From DATKPE01 sp035524335 (GTDB taxonomy: Bacteria; Bacteroidota; Ignavibacteria; UBA10030; SZUA-254), in assembly GCA_035524335.1 (NCBI GenBank), contig DATKPE010000037.1, forward strand, positions 1 through 22,638: a stretch of DNA of 22,638 bases, written 5' to 3'. Of the stretch, positions 6,833-13,441 are shown piece by piece. Every line of letters begins with the position of its first letter. The first letter of the stretch is position 1. A program made the translations under genes and the position numbers. The notes under the pieces were generated by a model. It was not told the origin of the DNA, searched no databases, and saw nothing but the letters and a program-made list of their open reading frames with translations.

Positions 6833-8665
6833 ATGGCAGAGATGAGAGAAATCCGTCAAACCCATGGCATACCGGGAGCACATTTTCCCGGCACGGCTTT
6901 GTCGATCGCAGTGATACTGACGATCTGCGCAGTTCTGACCTGCAGAGCCGGCGAGCGGTCGGCGGTTCATCTTTCCGATTTCGAAAAGACGGAGGTCCAG
7001 AGCTCCGGGTTTGTCCTGCCGGCGGAAACCGTGGTGCATATCCATGCGGTCGGCAACGGCGACGCCAAGGGCGGAATCAAATTCACCGGCGGCGACAATC
7101 AGCTCTCGGCATACGGCTGGATCATCAACGCCGATACGAGGGAACTGGTCTGGACGATGGACCTTCAGAACACCCGCCGCGACAAGGTCTATCGTGTTTT
7201 CGACGGAACGATAACGCTCCCGAAGGGAACCTACGAAGTCTACTTCGCCGCGTACGCATTCTACAACAATCTCTCCCTGTTTTCCTATACGATCAACATC
7301 GACCGGCGGAAAACGACGGACGGGAACGATCTCCCGCACAAGCACGGTCTGTTCTCCTGGATCGAGGATCTGTTCACCGGCGACATCGGGAAGGAGTGGA
7401 GAAAGCAGGCGCAGAACTGGGGCATCGAGCTGTTTGTACCGGACGGCTCGCCCGATGTTGCGCTGTTCACCGCGCCGAAGGATTTTCCCCGCCTCCTCTA
7501 TCATGCCATCAAGCTCGGCGAATCGGAACACATCCGTCAGGGTTTCACTCTTACACGCAACATGCGGATCAGAATATATGCGCTCGGTGAGGAATCCGCC
7601 GATTACGGCTGGATCGTCGATTCAAAGACGCGGAAGCGCGTCTGGGATATGGAGCATGATGATCTGACGCATGCGGGAGGCGACAGGAAGAACGTCAAAT
7701 TCGATCGCGTGGTTTCGTTTCCGGCCGGCGAATACGTTCTCTATTACATCACCGACAACTCGCACTCATACGAAGACTGGAACGCGGCGCCCCCCTCGGA
7801 TCCGTTCAACTACGGGGTATCTCTGATGGCCACGGGCCCGGGCGAGGAAGACTCGTTCGAACTCTCCTCACCGAAGGAGGATGAGAATGCCATCGTATCG
7901 CTTGTCCGCGTGGGCGACAACGAAACCCGGACGGCCAGTTTCACGCTGAAGAAGGATGCAACCCTGCACATCTACGCCATCGGTGAACGCGGAAATTCAC
8001 GCCGGCAGATGGCCGATTACGGGTGGATCATCAACGCGAAGACCCGGGAAAAAGTATGGATCATGGACGTCGACCGCACCGAGCATGCGGGAGGCGCGGA
8101 AAAGAACCGCATGGCGGACGAACTGCTCGCGCTTCCTGCAGGGACCTACACGGCCTATTTCCAGACCGATGATTCCCACGCCTATAATGACTGGAACTCC
8201 TCTCCTCCCTATGATCAGGAGCACTACGGCCTGACAATCTCGCTCGTGGGCGAACATCCCGGGGTATCCATCGTCGAGACGAACGTCACCCCGAAAGAAA
8301 CAGGAATCCTCGCCCAGATCACGCGGGTCGGCAACAATGCCGACCGTACCGAGAATTTCCGCCTCGATCGCCCGATGCGCGTCCGCATTTATGCAATCGG
8401 CGAAGGGGAAAGTCACGACATGTTCGATTACGGCTGGATTGAGCGGGCCGGAAACGGCGACAAGGTCTGGGAGATGGCCTACGATATGACTTTCCACGCC
8501 GGCGGAGCGCGCAAAAACCGGATGGTCAACACCACCATCATGCTCGATAAGGGCGACTACCGGCTTCATTTCGTCTCCGACGATTCACACTCCTTCAACA
8601 ACTGGAACGCCGACCCCCCCGACGACCCCACCATGTGGGGTATCACCGTGTACGAGGAAAAATAA
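6833..8665 (+). CDS. exported protein with four tandem copies of an unrecognised beta-rich domain
   Basis: I do not recognise a named family. The 610-residue protein begins with a basic stretch and a hydrophobic segment (about 20-36), consistent with export; the cysteine at 37 lacks a good lipobox. The rest consists of four related units: about 50-157 (divergent), 222-335, 353-472 and 492-607. The last three share, in order, an IYAxGE strand, DYGWI, VWxM, HAGGxxKN, LPxGxY (with variants) and a close D-(D/N)-SHSxxxWNxxPP signature followed by YG or WG. Unit spacing and the G-x-Y turn recall PPC-type beta sandwiches (pre-peptidase C-terminal), but the SHS...WN...PP block is not part of that family as I know it. 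The ATG at 6833 has AAGG nine bases upstream; an ATG at 6842 is also possible. Codon use matches the neighbours. Confidence 0.85.
   Translation: MAEMREIRQTHGIPGAHFPGTALSIAVILTICAVLTCRAGERSAVHLSDFEKTEVQSSGFVLPAETVVHIHAVGNGDAKGGIKFTGGDNQLSAYGWIINADTRELVWTMDLQNTRRDKVYRVFDGTITLPKGTYEVYFAAYAFYNNLSLFSYTINIDRRKTTDGNDLPHKHGLFSWIEDLFTGDIGKEWRKQAQNWGIELFVPDGSPDVALFTAPKDFPRLLYHAIKLGESEHIRQGFTLTRNMRIRIYALGEESADYGWIVDSKTRKRVWDMEHDDLTHAGGDRKNVKFDRVVSFPAGEYVLYYITDNSHSYEDWNAAPPSDPFNYGVSLMATGPGEEDSFELSSPKEDENAIVSLVRVGDNETRTASFTLKKDATLHIYAIGERGNSRRQMADYGWIINAKTREKVWIMDVDRTEHAGGAEKNRMADELLALPAGTYTAYFQTDDSHAYNDWNSSPPYDQEHYGLTISLVGEHPGVSIVETNVTPKETGILAQITRVGNNADRTENFRLDRPMRVRIYAIGEGESHDMFDYGWIERAGNGDKVWEMAYDMTFHAGGARKNRMVNTTIMLDKGDYRLHFVSDDSHSFNNWNADPPDDPTMWGITVYEEK
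6980..8653 (+). repeat. four in-frame domain repeats (about 6980-7303, 7496-7837, 7889-8248, 8306-8653)
   Basis: These are protein-level repeats of about 110-120 residues. Units 2 to 4 are close to each other, with shared blocks IYAxGE, DYGWI, HAGG and SHSxxxWN. Unit 1 keeps YGWI, VWTMD and LPKGTYEVYF but has lost the HAGG and SHS blocks, and is separated from unit 2 by a linker of some 60 residues. The copies differ at DNA level, so the duplication is not recent. Confidence 0.85.
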
Positions 8666-8687
8666 ACGCCTGCAGTCAGGGGAGAGA

Positions 8688-8716
8688 TTGGACGGATCCC
8701 CAATATTTTTTATATT
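8688..8716 (+). promoter_or_regulatory. promoter candidate for the TlpA-like gene
   Basis: TTGGAC and TATATT are exactly 17 bases apart. The -10 is the same hexamer as in the rRNA promoter; the -35 matches only in its first three bases. A start near 8723 gives a leader of about 75 bases. Confidence 0.5.
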
Positions 8717-8796
8717 TCCCGCATAGAAACGGATGGTCTTCTTCAATCCCGGGACCGTGCCGCACATCGTTGCCGACAAACAGGAGACATGATACC

Positions 8797-9372
8797 ATGA
8801 AGATGATGTCGATTCTGCTCTGCGCATTCTCAATCCTCCTTGCGGGCTGTTCAAAAAACACACAGCCGAAACAGGCCGATCAGGCACCTCCCCCGGCCGC
8901 TGCGGCAGGCGCCGCCGGAAAAGTCGCCGAACTGTTGTCGGTCACGCCGCGGCCGCCCAAAGCCGCGGATTTCTCCTGGAAAGACAGCAGTGGCGCCACC
9001 GTCACGTTTGACAAGTTCCGCGGCAAAGTCACTCTCATCAATTTCTGGGCAACCTGGTGCGGTCCCTGCAAGAAGGAGCTTCCGGATCTCGTCAGCCTCA
9101 GCCAGGAACTCGCTCCGCAGGGGGTGAAATTCATCGGCGTGTCCGTTGACCGCGCCCCAAACGTCGCCGATATGGTCCGGTCCTTCTGTTCGGAACACGG
9201 CATTACCTATCAGGTTCTTCTCTCCAACGACGACATGGAGGCGGCCTTCGGCAATCCGCGGGCAATTCCGACCACCGTCCTGGTCGACGCCGACGGCAAT
9301 ATCGCAAAAACCATCGTGGGCCTTCAGACGAAAGAACAGTACGCCCAGGCGATCGCCGCACTTCTGAAATAA
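8797..9372 (+). CDS. TlpA/ResA-like thiol-disulfide oxidoreductase, lipoprotein
   Basis: The 191-residue protein begins with a lipoprotein signal: MKMMSILLCAFSILLAGC, lipobox LAGC with the lipidated cysteine at 18. An Ala/Pro-rich linker (about 30-43) follows, and then a thioredoxin fold. NFWATWCGPCKKELP (82-96) holds the redox pair C88/C91, GVSVD is the usual strand, and IPTT (157-160) supplies the cis-proline at 158. Such membrane-anchored thioredoxins reduce periplasmic disulfides, for example in apocytochrome c, but no cytochrome assembly gene is nearby, so the substrate is unknown. AGGAG lies ten bases before the ATG; in-frame starts upstream would put the signal peptide inside the protein and are rejected. 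thiL follows after 43 bases. Confidence 0.93.
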   Translation: MKMMSILLCAFSILLAGCSKNTQPKQADQAPPPAAAAGAAGKVAELLSVTPRPPKAADFSWKDSSGATVTFDKFRGKVTLINFWATWCGPCKKELPDLVSLSQELAPQGVKFIGVSVDRAPNVADMVRSFCSEHGITYQVLLSNDDMEAAFGNPRAIPTTVLVDADGNIAKTIVGLQTKEQYAQAIAALLK

Positions 9373-9415
9373 TCCGACAGGCCGAATCTCCGCCTTTCAT
9401 AGCCCCCCGGCTCCC

Positions 9416-10498
9416 ATGCCTCCGGATGGCACTCCCGTCGGTTCGCTCGGTGAATTCGGTCTCATCGACCGTCTCCGCGCCATTCTCGGTTCGCCGGACG
9501 ACGCCGGGCTTCGGCGCCGCCTCGTGAAGGGTATCTCCGACGATGCCGCAGTCCTGCTTCCGGTGCCGGACAGGCTTCAGCTCATCTCCACCGACAGTTA
9601 CGCCGAAGGCATCCACTTCGACCTCACCTACACTTCTCCGCACCATCTCGGGTGGAAGGTCATGGCGGCGAGTCTCAGCGACATCGCGGCCATGGCCGGC
9701 AGGCCGGATTTCGCGACCGTCGCTCTCTGCATCCCGCAGAAGGCGACCGTCGAACTGATCAGCCGGTTGTATGAAGGCGTCGCCGCCGCCTGCAGGGAAT
9801 ACTCGGTCGCCGTGGTCGGCGGCGACACCACCGCTTCCTCCGGCGGATTGATCATCGGAGTGACGGTGACCGGAAGCGCGGGGAAGGACAGAGTGGTGTA
9901 CCGGAGCGGCGCACAGCCCGGCGATCTCCTCTGCGTCAGCGGGCACCTCGGAGCGTCGCATGCGGGACTGAAAATACTCCTGAGGGAAAAAGCCCGCTTT
10001 GCCGGATCCGATCCCGGAACCCCTTTTATCCCCGATCTTGCCCGGTATACATCAGCCCTGGAAAAACACTTCATGCCCCGGCCCCGATTCGACATTGCAG
10101 GTTTCTTTTCAGAACGGATCCGGGTGCATGCGATGATTGACATCAGCGACGGCCTGGCATCCGAAATTCATCACATCTGTTCCGAAAGCGGCGTTGGCGC
10201 GGCTCTCTACGAACGGTCGATTCCCGTCGACCTCGTGACCCAGCATATCGCCGGGGAATTCTCCGAATCCCCGCTCCTCTATGCCCTGTACGGCGGAGAT
10301 GAGTACGAATTGCTCTTCACCATTTCCGATACCGAATATGAAAAGCTGGAGAACCTGACCGAGGATGTATCGGTCATCGGTCGGATGACCGAAGCAGACA
10401 AGGGGATAGTGTATGTGCGGGAGAATGGTGAGACCGAACCGCTCGCAGGGAGGGGATGGGATCACTTCCGGGCGCCCGGCCCGGGGCCGGACCGTTAG
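9416..10498 (+). CDS. thiL: thiamine-monophosphate kinase
   Basis: ThiL phosphorylates thiamine monophosphate with ATP to give thiamine diphosphate, the active coenzyme, in the cytoplasm. The 360-residue protein shows the AIRS-type fold in order: GEFGLIDRL near the start, KGISDDAAVL (38-47), STDSYAEGIHF (58-68), GWKVMAASLSDIAAM (79-93), GGDTT (135-139), IDISDGLASE (241-250) and GGDEYELLFT (293-302). The aspartates in the SDD, TD and SDI blocks bind magnesium-nucleotide in the family. No Shine-Dalgarno sequence precedes the ATG, so translation may depend on the tlpA-like gene upstream. Its stop codon interleaves with the stop of the convergent pdxH gene. Confidence 0.95.
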   Translation: MPPDGTPVGSLGEFGLIDRLRAILGSPDDAGLRRRLVKGISDDAAVLLPVPDRLQLISTDSYAEGIHFDLTYTSPHHLGWKVMAASLSDIAAMAGRPDFATVALCIPQKATVELISRLYEGVAAACREYSVAVVGGDTTASSGGLIIGVTVTGSAGKDRVVYRSGAQPGDLLCVSGHLGASHAGLKILLREKARFAGSDPGTPFIPDLARYTSALEKHFMPRPRFDIAGFFSERIRVHAMIDISDGLASEIHHICSESGVGAALYERSIPVDLVTQHIAGEFSESPLLYALYGGDEYELLFTISDTEYEKLENLTEDVSVIGRMTEADKGIVYVRENGETEPLAGRGWDHFRAPGPGPDR

Positions 10499-11103
10499 GG
10501 AGCAAGCCGCTCCAGTTTCCACGCGCCGTTGTTCATCCGGTTGTATCTCAGCCGGTCATGCAGTCGTCCGGTCCGTCCCTGCCAGAATTCGATCGCGGAG
10601 GGAATGAGGCGATATCCCCCCCAGTAGTCAGGCCGGGGAATGTCGGCATCCGGGTATTTCCGTCCGATCGCCGCCGCGGCCCTGTCCAGCTCCTCGCGGG
10701 ATTCCAGCACCCGACTCTGTTGTGAGGCGTGTGCGCCGATGCGGCTCTCCCTCGGCCGCGTCATAAAATATGCATCGGACTCAGCAGCGCCGGTTTTTTC
10801 CACACTGCCGCTGATTCTGACCTGCCGTTCGAGCAGATGCCACCAGATCGCGATTTCCGCGCGGGGGTTGGCCTCAAGTTCTCGTCCCTTCCTGCTTTCA
10901 TAATTGGTAAAGAACACAAACCCGCGGGTATCGACACCCTTGAGGAGGACAACGCGCGCTGAGGGAATCCCCTCGGGCGTGGCGGTGGCAAGAACCATCG
11001 CCTCCGGAACGGGCTGGGAGATGTTCACGGCTTCATCAAACCAATCCGCAAACTGGCGGAACGGATCGGGGTGCATCGAATGCTCGGTCAGTGTGCGTTC
11101 CAT
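10495..11103 (-). CDS. pdxH: pyridoxamine/pyridoxine 5'-phosphate oxidase
   Basis: PdxH is an FMN enzyme that oxidises pyridoxamine or pyridoxine 5'-phosphate to pyridoxal 5'-phosphate. The 202-residue protein has SARVVLLKGVDTRGFVFFTN (48-67) and LLERQVRISGSVEK (90-103), both FMN-contacting blocks, and the family signature EFWQGRTGRLHDRLRY (172-187) near the C-terminus. The chosen ATG has GGAAGG four to five bases upstream and lies 16 bases inside the end of rluE, so the two are probably translationally coupled. A later ATG (11076) has no ribosome binding site. The length is slightly short for the family at the N-terminus, where variation is usual. Confidence 0.95.
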   Translation of the reverse strand: MERTLTEHSMHPDPFRQFADWFDEAVNISQPVPEAMVLATATPEGIPSARVVLLKGVDTRGFVFFTNYESRKGRELEANPRAEIAIWWHLLERQVRISGSVEKTGAAESDAYFMTRPRESRIGAHASQQSRVLESREELDRAAAAIGRKYPDADIPRPDYWGGYRLIPSAIEFWQGRTGRLHDRLRYNRMNNGAWKLERLAP

Positions 11104-11759
11104 CGTGCCTTCCGTCTGTTATTCTTTTTGAATTCCGCCTTCCCGCCGAGGGCCGACCGGAGCGCGCCGATTTCCGTGCGGGTCAGCGGCCGGGATTCGC
11201 CGGGAGTCAGATCTCCGAGGCGGACCGGGCCGATCGCGACGCGGACGAGGCGGAGCGTCGGGTATCCGACCGCCGCGGTCATTTTCCGCACCTGCCGGTT
11301 TCTTCCCTCGGTGATCGTCAGTTCCAGCCATTGAGTCGGGACCTGTTTCCGGAACCGGACCGGAACGGGACGTTCCCACAGGGCCGGCGCCGGCTGAAGG
11401 AGGAGGGCCTGCGCCGGGGCGGTCGTTCTTCCTTCGATGAGCACGCCCTCCCCGAGACGGCGAAGAGCGTCGGCGGACGGTATCCGTTCCACCTCGGCCC
11501 AGTAGGTGCGCGGGTGACCGTGATCCGGGTCGAGCAGATCGTGTTTCAGGGCCCCGTCGTCGGTCAGAAGGACAAGCCCCTCGCTGTCGGCGTCGAGCCG
11601 TCCGGCGGGATAGACCGACGGAGGAAACGGGCCGAAATCCGCGAGCGTCCGGCGGCGGCCGCCGCCGGTGAACTGGCAGAGCACGTCCCATGGTTTGTTG
11701 AAGATGAAATACGAGAAGCTTTTCACTGCGCTCCGGTCATTGCCGTTCTCTTCCAACAT
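11088..11759 (-). CDS. rluE: 23S rRNA pseudouridine synthase, RluE type
   Basis: The 223-residue protein belongs to the RsuA/RluB/E/F group. It lacks an N-terminal S4 domain, as does E. coli RluE, which makes pseudouridine 2457 in 23S rRNA. Matching blocks are IFNKPWDVLCQFT, YPAGRLDADSEGLVLLT with the catalytic aspartate in GRLD, RTYWAEVE, and LELTITEGRNRQVRKM followed by VGYPTLRLVRVAIG. ATG at 11759 is chosen; an in-frame TTG two codons upstream is the alternative. No clear Shine-Dalgarno sequence is seen. It overlaps the start of pdxH by 16 bases. RluE is the best name; a related target in 23S rRNA is possible. Confidence 0.9.
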   Translation of the reverse strand: MLEENGNDRSAVKSFSYFIFNKPWDVLCQFTGGGRRRTLADFGPFPPSVYPAGRLDADSEGLVLLTDDGALKHDLLDPDHGHPRTYWAEVERIPSADALRRLGEGVLIEGRTTAPAQALLLQPAPALWERPVPVRFRKQVPTQWLELTITEGRNRQVRKMTAAVGYPTLRLVRVAIGPVRLGDLTPGESRPLTRTEIGALRSALGGKAEFKKNNRRKARWNAH

Positions 11760-11812
11760 ATTCAAAACGGGCCGAATTCACAACATCACCACGCGCCCTT
11801 CGCTGTCGACAC

Positions 11813-11840
11813 AAAATAACACCCCGGATGAGACTGTAAA
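11813..11840 (-). promoter_or_regulatory. promoter candidate for rluE-pdxH
   Basis: On the minus strand TTTACA (11840-11835, five of six) and TATTTT (11818-11813, four of six) are 16 bases apart. The leader before the rluE ATG would be about 45-50 bases. Confidence 0.45.
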
Positions 11841-11842
11841 AG

Positions 11843-11868
11843 CACCGAAAATCCGGTGTTTTTCGGTG
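11843..11868. repeat. inverted repeat with two alternative pairings
   Basis: CACCGAAAA (11843-11851) is the exact complement of TTTTCGGTG (11860-11868). The inner CGGTG (11854-11858) can instead pair with the first CACCG, which puts five T residues right after a short stem. It may be an operator between the divergent promoters or a weak terminator. Confidence 0.5.
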
Positions 11869-11887
11869 GTTCATGTGTCAATAATCA

Positions 11888-11919
11888 CATCCGGCGCCTC
11901 ATCCCTCCGTCGCCGGGTG
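11888..11919. repeat. second inverted repeat upstream of the small-protein operon
   Basis: CATCCGGCG (11888-11896) pairs with CGCCGGGTG (11911-11919), nine pairs including one G-T, around a 14-base centre. No T-run follows, so a terminator is unlikely. Confidence 0.45.
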
Positions 11920-11932
11920 ATCATACCCACCT

Positions 11933-11954
11933 CGTGTGACGATTGGCACACACG
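11933..11954. repeat. third inverted repeat, enclosing the -35 element
   Basis: CGTGTG (11933-11938) and CACACG (11949-11954) flank ten bases that contain the -35 candidate TTGGCA (11943-11948). A dyad in this position is typical of repressor operators. Confidence 0.45.
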
Positions 11955-11971
11955 GCTCTCCGGGATCTGAT
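11943..11971 (+). promoter_or_regulatory. promoter candidate for the two-small-protein operon
   Basis: TTGGCA (five of six) and TCTGAT (four of six) are 17 bases apart. Transcription from about 11978 would give a 40-base leader ending in a good ribosome binding site. Confidence 0.5.
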
Positions 11972-12019
11972 TTAATTGCACCCGTACACTGACGAACAGA
12001 ATACAGACGGAGAAACGAC

Positions 12020-12175
12020 ATGCGAATGAAAATGAAATACCGGTTGCCGGTCTCGACATCGGCCGAACGGGCGCTCTTCGAATACCTGCTCATGGAAGAG
12101 CTCGCGAAACAGCAGTGGTATTCCGTCGTGCGCCTCGGTCTCTGGCAGACCGAAGGCCTGATCATGATCCAGTAA
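12020..12175 (+). CDS. small conserved-looking protein of unknown function, 51 residues
   Basis: I do not recognise this protein. It starts with the basic stretch MRMKMKYRLP, then a predicted amphipathic helix with ERALFEYLLMEELAKQQW (residues 16-33), and ends SVVRLGLWQTEGLIMIQ. There is no signal peptide and no membrane segment. The case for a real gene is strong: GGAG lies seven bases before the ATG, the codons end mostly in G or C as in the neighbours, a promoter candidate lies upstream, and a second small gene follows after 15 bases with its own ribosome binding site. Confidence 0.7.
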   Translation: MRMKMKYRLPVSTSAERALFEYLLMEELAKQQWYSVVRLGLWQTEGLIMIQ

Positions 12176-12190
12176 CCCGAAAGGACCGCT

Positions 12191-12343
12191 ATGAAGATTC
12201 TCACGCTGACAGGTCTGTTCGCCGGCGCTCTCCTCATGACGATCGCGCTGAAAAAAAAGACGACGCACCCCGCACCGGTCCCGGTGCTGGCAGAGGACGA
12301 GCGGTACGGCATCGACGACCTGCTGACCGATACCGCAGACTGA
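12191..12343 (+). CDS. small single-pass membrane protein of unknown function, 50 residues
   Basis: I do not recognise this protein. Residues 2-20 are hydrophobic (MKILTLTGLFAGALLMTIAL), followed by a lysine cluster, a Pro-rich link (PAPVPVLA) and an acidic tail (EDERYGIDDLLTDTAD). It could be a membrane-anchored peptide with a cytoplasmic tail, or a secreted one if the first segment is cleaved. AAAGGA stands five bases before the ATG. Codon use fits the neighbours. It forms a two-gene unit with the 51-residue protein upstream. Confidence 0.7.
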   Translation: MKILTLTGLFAGALLMTIALKKKTTHPAPVPVLAEDERYGIDDLLTDTAD

Positions 12344-12347
12344 TCCG

Positions 12348-12369
12348 GCGGGGGCCGTACCCGCTATTT
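12348..12369 (+). terminator. weak terminator-like hairpin after the small-protein operon
   Basis: GCGGG (12348-12352) pairs with CCCGC (12360-12364) around seven bases, followed by TATTT. It falls in the gap between the convergent small-protein operon and the SPFH gene. The stem is short and the T-run poor. Confidence 0.25.
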
Positions 12370-13254
12370 CGCGTCGAGGATGATCGGGAGACCGTCCTTG
12401 CCGCTTCCCACAATCACCACTTTGGTATTCTGTGATTCCGCAATCTTGAGCGTCGCTTCGATTCCCTTCCACCGGAGGAGATTGTCGCTGATCCCTGCGG
12501 TCACGATTTTCTGAAAGTCGGCGATTCCCCCCGCTTCGATCCTCTTCCGCTCGGCTTCCTGCGATTCTTTCTGCAGGACGAACTGCATTCTCTGGCTCTC
12601 CTGCTCCATGCGGAGTTTTTCCTCTATCGAGGCAGAAAGCCCGGCCGGTAAACCGACCCGGCGCATCGGCGTCGACTCCATTGTAATACCCCGCGGCTCG
12701 ACGAGCTTCTTCAGATCCTCGAAGATGAGGTTTTCAAGCGTTCCCCTGTCTGCCGTGTAGAGCGCTTTCGCTTCGAACAGTGCCGTGACGCCGCGGCTGA
12801 CCGACCTGAACTGCGGTTCCAGTATGACCTGCACGTACGATTCGCCGACCGATTTATACACCTCCGCAGCCCTGTCGGGCGTGAGATGATACAGCACGCT
12901 CACCTCGATCTGCGTTGTCAGCCCCTCTTTGCTCGGCGTATCCATCGTTTCCTTCACCTCCTGCGTCTGAACGGACATCTTCACCACACGCGCGAGAGGA
13001 TTGACGAGGTTGATGCCGGCTTTGAGCGTCTCGTCCTTCACCGTGCCGAAAAAATCGACGACACCGACATGTCCCGCCGGTATCACCGTAAAACACTGTG
13101 CGACCGCAATGAGAAGGGCAATGACCCCGATTGCCCGGCTCAGCGTCATCCCCATCCGATACGCCGGATTATTCTGATCCGCCTCCTTCCGCCGCGCCGC
13201 CCGCCAGCCCATCAGTGCCGCTGCACCGACGATGAGAAAAAACAGAAATATCAT
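12364..13254 (-). CDS. prohibitin/SPFH-family membrane protein
   Basis: The protein (296 residues) has two hydrophobic segments near the N-terminus (about 2-16 and 40-58) and then an SPFH/prohibitin domain starting VIPAGHVGVVDFFG (57-70). Typical blocks follow: INLVNPLARVVKMSVQTQEV (81-100), YHLTPDRAAEVYKSVG (122-137), EPQFRSVSRGVTALF and ALYTADRGTLE. A charged helical stretch (about 205-245) fits the family coiled coil. Such proteins form ring-like membrane scaffolds that in known cases modulate FtsH protease; no ftsH or NfeD gene is adjacent. The start is fixed by AAGGAG about seven bases upstream; a longer frame to 13542 lacks support. It converges on the small-protein operon. Confidence 0.88.
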   Translation of the reverse strand: MIFLFFLIVGAAALMGWRAARRKEADQNNPAYRMGMTLSRAIGVIALLIAVAQCFTVIPAGHVGVVDFFGTVKDETLKAGINLVNPLARVVKMSVQTQEVKETMDTPSKEGLTTQIEVSVLYHLTPDRAAEVYKSVGESYVQVILEPQFRSVSRGVTALFEAKALYTADRGTLENLIFEDLKKLVEPRGITMESTPMRRVGLPAGLSASIEEKLRMEQESQRMQFVLQKESQEAERKRIEAGGIADFQKIVTAGISDNLLRWKGIEATLKIAESQNTKVVIVGSGKDGLPIILDAK

Positions 13255-13273
13255 AGAATCTCCTTTCCTCTGT

Positions 13274-13279
13274 ATTATG
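13274..13279 (-). promoter_or_regulatory. -10 candidate for the SPFH gene
   Basis: The minus strand reads CATAAT, five of six matches, about 20 bases before the start codon. No acceptable -35 is found 17 bases upstream; that position is instead covered by a perfect palindrome. Confidence 0.3.
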
Positions 13280-13288
13280 GTAATCTCG

Positions 13289-13303
13289 GGGCGCAGTGCG
13301 CCC
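13289..13303. repeat. 15-base palindrome, possible operator
   Basis: GGGCGCA (13289-13295) and TGCGCCC (13297-13303) are exact complements around one base. It lies between the divergent SPFH and ldcA genes, where the -35 of the SPFH promoter would be expected. Confidence 0.45.
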
Positions 13304-13404
13304 GCCGAAAAGTACCGAACGCCGGCCCGACATGCAAACAGATCGGCCGGAATCACCGGGAGCTCCCTGCGCAGGCGGTCGGCCCACTTTTTCCCGTCCC
13401 TTTT

Positions 13405-13432
13405 TTGACCTCGGCCGAATTCTCCGTATCTT
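13405..13432 (+). promoter_or_regulatory. promoter candidate for ldcA
   Basis: TTGACC (five of six) and TATCTT (four of six) are 16 bases apart. The expected start, 13438-13440, is only a few bases before the ATG at 13442, so the transcript could be almost leaderless. No ribosome binding site is seen, which agrees with this. Confidence 0.4.
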
Positions 13433-13441
13433 CCCCCACAC

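Noticed and set aside
8635..8796. Longer N-terminus for the TlpA-like protein
   Set aside because: It would bury the lipoprotein signal and overlap the end of the repeat-protein gene; AGGAG before 8797 supports the shorter form.
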